Source: Lepas anatifera (taxonomy: Eukaryota; Arthropoda; Thecostraca; Lepadidae). From it: DNA of 64,000 nt. Of this stretch, positions 38,400 to 48,750 are shown one piece after another. The translations under genes were made by a program, and so were the position numbers. The notes beneath the pieces are model-generated. The model did not search any database and was not told the DNA's origin. It was given only the letters and a program-made list of their open reading frames with translations. How positions within the stretch are numbered: the first letter of the stretch is position 1; each line of letters starts with the position of its first letter. The stretch lies in contig JAOTON010001597.1 in the NCBI GenBank assembly GCA_034440635.1, positions 558,001 to 622,000 of the forward strand. Reading direction: 5' to 3'.

Positions 38400-38977
38400 A
38401 ACTGATATGTTTGATAGGTCCCTGCGCTGATTGGGTGCTTGTGCTTACTTACTGTTTTTTGTTACTTTTACTAATGTTTTTTTAAGATTTAATATGTTCA
38501 ACATATGTGGGCCCTATACTTATTACTACTTATTACTTAACATTGCTTATTTTGTTGCGTCCCCTGTTTTTGTTTGCTTGTTGTTTTGCTGCTTTGTTTT
38601 ATTTTGCTTCTTCAAGTATGTTTTTGGTGTTATTTTTCTGTCCAGTTCGTTCTTTAATGCCCTTCTCGTTTTGTTATGACATGTCAGTCTCTGTTTTGTG
38701 TCACTTTTTCTGTTCGTTCCCGCTCCATGATTACTGCTTCATGCCAGGAACTTATGTCTTGTTCCTTCTATGTTAAACATTTGCTTTAATCTGATTCTGT
38801 TCGCTTACTTCCTTTTGTTTTATACTGTGTGCCTGCACAGTTCTATTCTGTTGCTCCTTATTGCTTTGCTTTGCCTTGTTCATGTCTTCTTTTGCTGGTC
38901 TCTTTATTTACTTCTATCCCCTGTCTGTATATAAGAAATGGAATAAAAAAGTTGATGATGATGATGATGATGATGAT
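38400..38977 (+). repeat. Probable retroelement 3' tail ending in (GAT)n
   Basis: A T-rich stretch ends in GAAATGGAATAAAAAAGTTG followed by about eight GAT units (38952-38977). A microsatellite directly after a polyadenylation-like AATAAA is typical of LINE 3' ends. No reverse transcriptase is seen upstream, so only the GAT run is certain. Confidence 0.45.
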
Positions 38978-41900
38978 ATGTAAGAACGTTAAAACACATT
39001 TTATATAATGATATTATTTCCAATGTGGTGTCCACAGAACCTACATATATGTCTATGAGAACAAATTAAGCTCAAATAGCATTTGTTCCTCGTAGCAACA
39101 GAACCCTTCTGGATTCAGGGGTGCTCAAGAACCAGCAAGTGCACAGGGGCTAAGAAGAACCAACCTCACTGTCTCACTTTGCCCCCAAAACCGTCAGTTC
39201 AAGCAGCCTTCAGTTCCTGATTTCAATCTTTATCGCGGGCTTTTGCCATTAAGAAATGGTTTAGGAGAAAATTATTTCAACTGGCAGTTTTATGCACAAA
39301 CAATGCATACATAGAGTAGTATGTGCAACAGAATGAGAATTCAAGGTCACCATTCTTTTTTATTATTTGAGGAGCCGTTTTTCCTGTTAAGATAGAAGAA
39401 AGGGATTTATTTTCAAAAGTATTGAGATAAACATGAAGAGAGGTGTACAAAAGATGGACGATGGTCTTAGTTCCTTTACTCCGCTATCAAACACTTTGTG
39501 CTGATTTTCCAAAACTATGTGTTCTGCCTCTCACTTCACCAAATTTTGCGCTTATTTTGTCCCCATATTCATATGTTCCACAAACCGACTAAAGGAGAAA
39601 TCTCCGAAGAGGAGGCATTTGGATGAGTACCGAGCGGACGCACTGCACCCACGATGTCGGACTTTACCTATGGGTACAATTTCACAAATCAGCAACCCAG
39701 CCAGGTCTAATCCAGTCCGAGCTTAAACCAAGCCTGTGGATTAAGCTGAAATATTAATTTTTTAGCAAAGCTCAAAAAGAAAAGTGAGCTTAATTCATAT
39801 CAAATCATTTTACTGTCGATTTTTTTGTATTTTCCGTGCTAAGTAAATTGATTTTAAGTGAGGCATTCTCTTCTCCTGACTAGATTCATTACGCCGTTTC
39901 GTCGTACTTATGTTATAGAATAATGATAAAGCGTCCAATAACATTCACGCCAAAACTTGACATTTTGAAACAGAGGTGCCATCTCTGTTATCCCCAATAG
40001 AGCCGTTTTACCGGTTGTAAGATGTAACCACATTTTAGATATCGAACCATCCAAGTAGCCATTTGATTTGTTTTGTCGAGTTCGTGTTGTCGTGTAAGGC
40101 TGAGGGGGGCAGGTCGATCGCGTCTCATGACTCCAGTCCACTTAAGGGGAAAGTGTGCTCATTCCGAAACCACCGCAGCTTCTTTAATAATATATTTATT
40201 CGATATATTCAGCAGTTGGTGCACCACATTTGGAGTGTACAAAGTTGATGAGTTCTAGTTCGGGTGCTGAAGGAGCCGACCAGGAGAACAGAGTGACTCC
40301 CGGCCGGCTAGCTGGTCCGACCGCGAAACACATCCGCACCTGACTTCAATGCTCATTTTCAAGTCCACGTGCCTGGGCATTTTCCCAACTCAACACTGCC
40401 GAAACGATGTTACCGGCCCTGCTCTGTACTGATACCAGCTCCAAATAGGCGACCTTTCATGTTGGGACGTGTTCCGTCTCCTGAGAGGCCGCACTGTTCA
40501 CGGCAGTGCTCAGCTGGGAGGCCTGGACCCGAATAAGTTATCTCGCTGTCACAAGTTTGAGCAACAAAACCGCGACTAATCCATTGCACAGTACACGGTT
40601 TCAGACGAGCTCTATGATAATGTAAATGGTGCTAGGAGTGGCTTCTCTGAACTTGGAACTCTGTGCTACCTGACCTTTTGAGCAGAACATGGAATTTGGC
40701 GTTGGGCGTATGTGGGTGTTGAAGACAATGCAAACAATATTGCCCAGATCACGAGTCCCGTGCAAAGTTTTACACATATCCGCCGGGATAATATGAAATT
40801 AATTTATCGCGAGTTAGCGCAGAATACATCACAGCCGTTGTCATGGTGTACCTACCTTCTTGTGTTTGTCCCTGGTGGAGGCAAAGTACCAGGCCACACA
40901 CGTGTTTGATTCTTTTTTAATGCCCCTACCCATAAACAGGTAAGCTGTACCACTTTCCACTCCCTTGTCTACTTTAATAACAAAGGCAGAAAGCAAATGT
41001 TACCGGGTCAGCCGGGATTCCCTTTCTCAAGACCCAAAATCGCGAGTTTGAAGCGGTGCCTAAGGAACATCTGCCAATCAATCAGTTTCAAACTTTCACG
41101 AGATAACAATTTCATTAAGCCTAACAAATCTGCTATCTCGAAATCTGCATATTATTGACATGAGCTGGGGTCAATTTTTTGGTCATTCAACTAAATGTTG
41201 ATGTTGAAAATGGAAAGGGCTCGATTTCTGTAAATAATAAGTATCAACTTGGAAGCCCTCATACCGTATATATTCTTGCCCCAAGCTTGACTATCAAGTT
41301 GAGTTTTTGACGATCTGATATCTCAAAAGTCATGCGAGGTCACATGAGCATACAGTTATGATTGTGCGGATAAATTCGCACTGAAGGGAGAAAAAGTTTC
41401 CATTTTACTTGTATTGTGCTGATCTTGTCACGGGGAGTCGACAAGAACCACCATGTTACCCTGACCTAGCTCGATGTTACGTCATTTTCAAAATTTGACC
41501 TAGCCATGTCATATCATACATATTCAATTTGCCGCGATGAGAGGACTCCAATAATGCATACATATTTTCTCTAACCCCGCTGAGTAGAAGTCTATAGGGA
41601 GAAATGTAAACTGACCTGTTGTAAGCCTATGGAACTTCCCTTGACCTCAAGGGATTTTATTTTGAGGTCCAAACTCTACTTATTCAGAGGATCCAACGAG
41701 ACCTTTGTCCAGGGCCTGGAACCGAGGCGACAGATACTCCATCCAGGGCTTTGGAGTCGACTCGGAGCACCAAATTGACTCCAAGTGAAAAATTATAATC
41801 AAAGTTTCATTTCGTGCTCAAAAACATCAAAATGACGCAGTGGAATTCAGGAGGATTTATTATTGGGTGTTTCCTGCAAAATATTTTTTCCCGGAGTCTG

Positions 41901-42040
41901 AGTTGACGCTGGCTCTGAGCTTGGTCTTGGAAATTTATCGCAACACAGAACATGTCTAAATTCTTAGTCGACAACCAAATCAACATGACTGGATCTTTCC
42001 ACTGAGCCAGGCAGCCCACGCCAAATTGCTTGAAGTCGGC

Positions 42041-43053
42041 TTAACCCACGCCCCACCGGGGTCCGGCGCCACCTTCGCCCACTGGGGGCCATCGATGGCC
42101 CCCTCTAACTCCGAAAATATGGGCGTTAGCGCAAATCTGCAAAGTGCAATAGAAAGCTCGCGTGAATTCAGTAAGAAATTACTTCGCATGTTTTAGTGCT
42201 CAGGTCAATGGTTTGACCTCCAGAGGCCAAATTAGGTCAAGATCGGCTATTTTCACCAAATATGCAATGATTAAGCCAACTGGGCATAACTCTTATGTTA
42301 TTAGAGCTATTGAGGCCTGGTAAAGTACATTTGATAGCACATTGCCAGTACTTTTTCCGCTATGTGGAACGTAAAGACCTCCCGCCAGTGGTTTGACCGC
42401 CAAGGTCACCTCGTGACCTAATATGACCTGAGGTCACGAAAGGTCAAAAGTGACCTTGCCGTATATCAAATGAAAGCCAGTGACAAGACAAACACGATGG
42501 TGTTTGTTTCACCGCTCTAGTGCAATTAGGTCAAAGTTATTGTCAAAATACTGTTTTTGACCTCTGGTGACCTTGCATGACCTTGGAAAAGTCAAAGGGC
42601 AAATATGACCCTGGTATCCGTGAAAGGGTGTCCAAAAACAATGTTCTGAGCAGTCTGAGTATTTGCAATCATTTTTGTGGCTTTTATATCATGAAATAGC
42701 TTTTCCCATGCTTTTCCAATGGGAGAGGTCGCCTCGTGACCTGACCTCAGGGCACGAAATCGAAAAATCCCGGATATACACCTTGTAGACCCTGGAGGGG
42801 TCATGAGTGTACGAAGTTTCAAATTGATCGACTTCGAAATGTAGCTCTTACAGAGCTCTAAAGGTGAAGTGAGGTGACCTTGGTTGACCTCGTCTGGTGA
42901 CCTGACCTTGGGTGACCCGGGGTAAAAATTTCAGGATGATGGGAAAATGATGCAGTGAGAGGTAGAGCCCTCAACCGCGGTGCTGCGCCTCGGCGTTTTT
43001 CTGCTATCCCGAAAACCTTAGGGGGCCATCGATCCCCGGTGGGCGAGGGTTAA
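42041..43053 (-). mobile_element. TTAA-flanked (piggyBac-like) element B, inverted relative to A
   Basis: The ends are TTAACCCACGCCCCACCGGG and, inverted, TTAACCCTCGCCCACCGGGG, bounded by TTAA at 42041-42044 and 43050-43053. The content parallels element A in reverse, including GATAGCAGAAAAACG and CACCGCGGTTGAGG words on the minus strand and TGACCTGAGGTCA (42424). Confidence 0.75.
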
Positions 43054-44352
43054 TCTTCCTTAAGTGCAGTCAAAGTACTCATTGGCTAATGAGCAAACAA
43101 TACATACCTCAGTTTCAAGCTACCTCATATGTATTTCACCGGTGCGCACCCAGTTTTGGGTGAGTTGCGGTCCGTGCGACACTGCGCAGACCTCTCGCTG
43201 GTGCCAATTACGCTCGTATTGAGCGCTCGCACGCCTCTGGGGTCAACCTCGTTAGATATCCTCTGCTGGCACAAATGTGATTAGTTTGGATATAATGCTA
43301 CGTAAAAGTGCCCCAGTACAGAACTTGGCTGGCCACAGACTTCAGGCCAAAATCGGTCTGGCGCCTTGGGCCGTCTGGCTCGGACTATTTTCCCGGAAAT
43401 ATAATTCTTACTCGAGCCCGGTGCTACGCCTGGGTAAAAGCATCGTTACTCTCCTTAACGTAACGTCAACCATAAGCAAAGTGAAAAGAACAGGGCGCAA
43501 AACTGGGCCCAAAAAAGACGTGGTAATAAAAACAAATGTTCCGCATTTCTATTCAACACATTGCAACGCCGAAAAGACAGTTGTGTCATTCTTGCGGCAG
43601 GCTAAAACACCGCACAATTTCGGGTTCTGATTCCGCGCAGCAAAATCACCTTCCAGGCATTGGTATTCCGGCCAGCCTCCTCCCGAGTCGAAAGCCAACG
43701 GGCTGTCCGCTGCGACTGGTATCGACCGGAGCCTATTTTCCGGTGACCTGCAGGCTGGCCGAGAGCGGCCAGTCGGCCCCGCCAGTTATTGTTGCCCAGG
43801 AACAAATGCTCTGTGTGACCAGAAACAGCCCGATCGATAGGCTTTACCGGCGGGGTTACGCAGTCCGCCATCGCTTCCGGGAGTCGCTGCCGGCTGTGCG
43901 TGCACCTGAAGGACACTGGCGGTGTTCCTTTGTGGGCTAAATCAGAGTTGGTTTGTCTGCAAAACATTTTAGATCCAGCCTTTGGATGTGTTCTGAGATG
44001 AGGTAGCGGACTGCAACGAAGCCAGGAATCGGATTCTACTGTTGAGGTCAACATCGCTTCCGGGCAGAATTCCGGCTGAAAGCCCCACGACCTCAAAATC
44101 TTACCGGATTCTTCTTCTTCAATGTCAGATGTCTCTTTCAAGCATTCAATTCAGCTACAAAAGGAGTCATTACCGGCAGCTTCTAGCCCAGACCTGGTTC
44201 GGTACCCTCGGTTAGCAGGGTCCACCTGTTTACCGGCATCTTGAAGGCCTGCTATATAGATATGTTTCAATTTGTGGAAATGGCCAATTCGTTCTGTCCA
44301 ACCAATTAAAATTTATGGTCGGACAGAAGCCTGGTCAAAGAAGTTGAACTAG

Positions 44353-44590
44353 ATGTGCCGCCCCAGTAACTCAGTTGGTAGGACGCTGGGCTCCGACCCG
44401 CTCAGAAACCCGTGCAGTGGCAGTGCACCGGCAAAAGCTTGGGATCGGTTCCCCTGAGACGCTCCGGCGCTCAATACTTATCCGATGTATGTCGGCTGGC
44501 AACTAACTGGTGAGAGGGTGACCTGAGCGGGGCGGCCGTCTCTGTGCTTTGTGGCACGTTAAGCTTTGACTTCCACATCAACCCGGCATT
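44353..44590 (+). repeat. tRNA-derived SINE
   Basis: GCCCCAGTAACTCAGTTGGT resembles a tRNA 5' half with an A box. GGGATCGGTTCCC, about 80 nt later, resembles a B box. The spacing and lack of a pairing acceptor stem mean it is tRNA-derived and not a functional tRNA. The 3' body runs through GCTTTGTGGCACGTTAAGC. Confidence 0.55.
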
Positions 44591-46074
44591 ATGGGAATTG
44601 CTCGTTCATATGGCGGGGTCACAATTTCCGTGATAAGTCTCTGAATGACTTTAGTCAAGCTTCGATCCCAAAAGCCGAAACCACAATAACTGGAACATTT
44701 TTTTAAAGATGCCAACAGATGCCAACAGGCACTATCGCCGGTGACATCTGAATCGACACGGCGGGACTACAAAACACCTCTATAAATTCACCTTGTCCCG
44801 AAGCAGGCTTTGGCTCTCTCGGAATAGCATAAGCTGATCGTACCCTTCCACGGTTCCAGGATAATATCGCAGCTTCATATCAGACAATGCGTTAGTATTT
44901 CCGTTCACATCTCATGAATTTGCATGGCACACGGAAACCTACCTCATTTATTAATCAGTAAAATTTAAGTTGATCACTTTCAGACTTCTACCTTCACTCA
45001 ACTAATTCAACGACTTGCAATGATAAGAAAGCAGGAAATTCAGTCTCTAGGTTGATACAGCCAGGGTTCCTATTCACCAGGGAGGGAAGAGCGAGGCTCG
45101 TGGGTGTCATTCGGCACCACGGTGGAGCTGATTTATTTAGCCAGCCGGGCTGCAAGCGACAGCACGCTGCAGAGCCTTCGGGTGGGAAGCTAGCTTGTTA
45201 ATAATATCCGGTTTCGCAGTGTAGTGACCTCCAAAAACAAACCCCGATGAAATTGTATCATTGATAATAAGAAGCATGAAACACAATCGATATTAAACAT
45301 GATAAAATAAGCCACGGCGCAGACTCGTTATGTTCAGGAGCGCGGTATTCTCAGAGGCACATTTGACACTATTATCGCATCCTAGTTCTGTCGCAATGTG
45401 CAGCGGCGAACAGAAGCTCTGAATCGATTCCGCGGCCGGAATCGACGGCGCAGCTGACCCGGACCAGTGGCTTTCAAAGGAAAGGCAGAGGGTAACGATG
45501 AGTGGCACGCTTCATAGTGTGGCCGAGACGGCGGATTAACGTCAGATCGACTCCGCTCCGACAGCGCTGCCACATTCGATAGCCAGTCCATGCATGTCAT
45601 ATATTTACTGAATGTCTGAGGCGTTATTCATGCTGCAAAAGACACGATAAGAGCTCACTGAACCAAGCAAGTGAGCTCGATGTCCCCTGTTCACGGAAAC
45701 GAGGTACAGCACCCTGCAATTGAATCTGTACACACTAGGCTCAGCAGTCTTTGCTCTATTGCTTGCGAACTATTCCTCAATTAGTCGTGATTCGCCAAAC
45801 CGCTTTTGATCCCCGTTATGGATTGTGCACTCGCTAATACTTAGCCAACACTTAGCCAACTGACATTTTAGAAATTATTAGCAGAAAAACGTAATTATCA
45901 GGAGAGGTTAGCAACTAATTTTGTGTCAGCTATTCAAAGCTAAGGGTAAAACACGGGTGTTGGGCTTCTAATCATGGCCGAGGGCCAATAGGTAGCCAAA
46001 AATTAACCGAAACCTGCCGAGTCTAGTGTGCTCAGGTTCAATTGCAGGGAATAAACTCGGTGATACAGTTGGTG

Positions 46075-46525
46075 CCTAGTAATTAACCTGGCAGCCCTAT
46101 CCCGTCAGCCGTCCCACCCACGCGCGGGGATCTCCGGTGCCCAGTAATTACCCTGGCGGCCCTATCCCGTCAGCCGTCCCACCCACGCGCGGGGATCTCC
46201 GGCGCCCAGTAATTACCCTGGCGGCCCTATCCCGTCAGCCGACCCATCCATGCCCGGGGATCTCCGGTGCCCAGTATTACCCTGGCAGCCCTATCCCATC
46301 AGCCGACCCACCCACGCGTGGGGATCTCCGGTGCCAGTATTACCCTGGCAGCCCTATCCCATCAGCCGACCCACCCACGCGTGGGGATCTCCGGTGCCCA
46401 GTATTACCCTGGCAGCCCTATCCCATCAGCCGACCCACCCACGCGTGGGGATCTCCGGCGCCCAGTAACTACCCTGGCGGCCCTATCCCGTCAGCCGACC
46501 CGGCCACCGCGGGGATCTCCGGCGA
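46075..46525. repeat. 65-bp minisatellite, about seven copies
   Basis: Units begin CCCAGTAATTACCCTGGC and end CGGGGATCTCCGG(C/T)G. Starts at 46140 and 46205 give the 65-bp period, and later units are 64 bp or slightly shorter. It is GC-rich. Open frames across it are by-products of the repeat. Confidence 0.92.
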
Positions 46526-46984
46526 CGCTGGCCCATGAGCCCGAGACACTGAACGTGCGTGACTGATGCAGTTAAGGCCAGGGGGCCGAGCCGGGGGGCG
46601 GGGGGTTCAGTGACAGTTGTGGCTACTTCATTCTACCCCGCAGCTGCCGAATGGAGGTAAAACACGCAGGCTTCAGGTCACCGCAGACCAGTGGCGTACT
46701 CGGATATTCAAGGGAACGTATATGGCACACGAGCCCAGTTGTAAGTACGACACTCGGCCACGGGGAGAACACTCGGCCAGGGGCTACGGCTCAACGCTGC
46801 GCTGGGACCGCCACTGGTGAAAACACACTGCAGCTCGTGTAGGAATTTAACCACTCCTGTTCTGGGAATAGCCTACACTTCACAGCTCTCAGGAAATTGA
46901 ATACCAACAATGTGTGTTAATACTGACAGCTCCTCCTTTCGTGTGTGCATTATTCTAGCTGGAATGAAACAATGTGCTTTGAGA

Positions 46985-47266
46985 AGCTTCTTGATATTTC
47001 AAGAAGCAGCTGATTAATATCATACAGGCACTCTCAAAAGAAGTTTACAACGTTTTTTGCGAATTAAATGAAACTAAAGCTGAAATCTGTACGGATTTTT
47101 GGTCATTAGCAAGCATTCCTGAAACATTACATGATTCATCATACCCAGTTTTCGACGAAATATGTTACTTAAATAATCTTATCTCATCAGAAATAATCAT
47201 TAAACTTCTATCGATGCCCGACTATGTGAGTAAGGCTGTCAATGAAAAGTCAACTTTTACATGAAA
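46985..47266 (+). other. Unassigned open segment of about 84 codons without a start
   Basis: A plus-strand frame reads NVFCELNETKAEICTDFW and later FDEICYLNNLISSEIIIKL, then stops with TGA near 47261. The composition looks more protein-like than its surroundings, but I recognise no family. It could be a relic of a mobile element or chance. Confidence 0.25.
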
Positions 47267-47644
47267 CAAAGCCTCAATGGCTCAGCAAAGGACAACTACC
47301 CTAGTCCCTCCTTGGATATAATTAGCCAAGCTAACATAGTTTTCGAACGTATCGGTAAAAACATGGAACGACAAAACACACATTTGAATCGTACCAAAAT
47401 CGCAGCTAGGATATTGGAATTCCTGGCATCAAAATAATAAAAAATAATAATTTTTGCTAGACTCCGCATTGGTCGCACTTCATTAACATGCGCAGTGGAG
47501 GGCGGTCCCAACGTGCTTCCCCCTCCCACCTATTTTTCCAAAGTGGCCGGAACCGGAAGACGCTACTTGGTCAAATTTAAGAGAATTTATGAACGAGTTG
47601 ATAAGTAAATACATTTTGAAAATCTGTCAATTTCTTTTTACTTA

Positions 47645-47880
47645 CAGGCTTTCAAAGTCAGACCTATATTTTCAGACCGTTTCAATCACGCGGTTGCACC
47701 AGCTCGCCTGCACTGTAGACCGAGTGGTGACGTAATAACGTCATATAATCAGGTTGTAAGTCAAGGTCATCCCACATGGAGGTCAGGGCCAAAGGTCACA
47801 GGTCAAAATCATTGACCCAAATATTCCGGTCAGATAACATTATTCAGTATGACGTATGTTATACTATGACTTCATAGTTA
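47645..47880 (+). repeat. Dispersed TGACCT-rich repeat, copy 2
   Basis: It starts GGCTTTCAAAGTCAGACC and contains GTGGTGACGTAATAACGTCA followed by several AGGTCA words. It is an inverted relative of the sequence ending near 32385. Confidence 0.45.
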
Positions 47881-48597
47881 AGGATTGTGAGGCCAACTAA
47901 AACTCTTAACACCCAAATGAGCACTACCAACGAGGCTGCATACTCGTCGTCAAGAGTTCCGCGCAGAAATCAGTGAGCATATGGGTTGAGAGGACCCCGC
48001 AAGCATCCCGGGTCTCTTTGGCCCTCCAAAACTGTTCGGTACCTTCAACTGATTTCTCTCCAGTGGATGGAAACTCCTCCGTCGAAGACAAAACATATCG
48101 AGCAATTCTAATCCGAGCTTTATGTTTCTGAGTCTTCACTAGAAATACCGCATGCAGATTTCAAAACTCGCAATTAAAAACCCGATTCTTATGCACAAAT
48201 AAAACGAACATGATCAATATTTCGATCAGCATTTAGAAAAATGCTACCATAAAATAAACTCTAAAGATATACCCTTTAATCTAGACCAATTGCACTTTTA
48301 AATATAACAATTGAATAACAACAAATGTCTCAATGTACAATGCTGCTCTGAAAAAGTAAAGATTCAGACTAAGAAATAAGAAATTGGATACGAATCAATG
48401 TGAACGCAGCAGAGTGATCCTATAAAGTCAACAACTTTGCAATAACATCCACTTATCCACGTGAAGTTTTATATCTTATCTTTGTAATTCGATAAGTCTC
48501 CCTTCTTCCAAAAAATAATGACCGAAGGCCAGGCACTGCACATCTGTGCCTGCTTGCATGTATTAGTCTTTAAGCGCGGTCAGGCCCCACCACTCAC

Positions 48598-48750
48598 CAG
48601 GTAGGAGCCCCGTGAGGTCAGCGAGATGGGGTGGGCCGCCTCCACCGACTGGCACGTGTACTCCACCTTTCCGTTCACAGAGATTAGCCGGTTTCCAGTG
48701 CGGCTCAGCTCGATCAGGTCCAGGTGGAGAGAATCGGCCGTGTACTCCAC
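48598..48750 (-). CDS. Nrx-1: Neurexin exon 3: end of LNS2 and start of LNS3
   Basis: A 153-bp, phase 0-0 exon of 51 codons. It begins VEYTADSLHLDLIELSR, the strand following GCLRK in all neurexins, and runs through VNGKVEYTCQS to TSRGSYL, the entry into LNS3. The donor is CTG followed by GTGAGT. The acceptor, CCGTCAG, lies inside the first unit of the tandem array and has a poor pyrimidine tract. The start is fixed by the CLRK-VEY join and by phase. The 13-nt string GGTGGAGTACACG occurs twice in register with this exon, at its border (48751-48739) and 84 nt inside (48667-48655), encoding VEYT each time. The first copy is the same string that is amplified in the array. Confidence 0.93.

Larger units (their letters stand above)
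32659..48597. other. Intron between exons 3 and 4
   Basis: About 15.9 kb. It holds two inverted TTAA-flanked elements (34787-35818 and 42041-43053), a GAT microsatellite (38952-38977), a SINE (44353-44590), a 65-bp minisatellite (46075-46525) and a copy of the TGACCT repeat (47645-47880). The stretches 32660-34780, 35820-38940, 39000-42040, 43060-44350, 44600-46070 and 47900-48590 contain no gene that I recognise. One 179-codon frame at 43602-44141 (minus) has no recognisable domain. Confidence 0.65.

Noticed and set aside
43602..44141. 179-codon minus-strand frame
   Set aside because: No recognisable domain, mixed composition and no neurexin similarity. It fits a chance frame in a GC-moderate intron.
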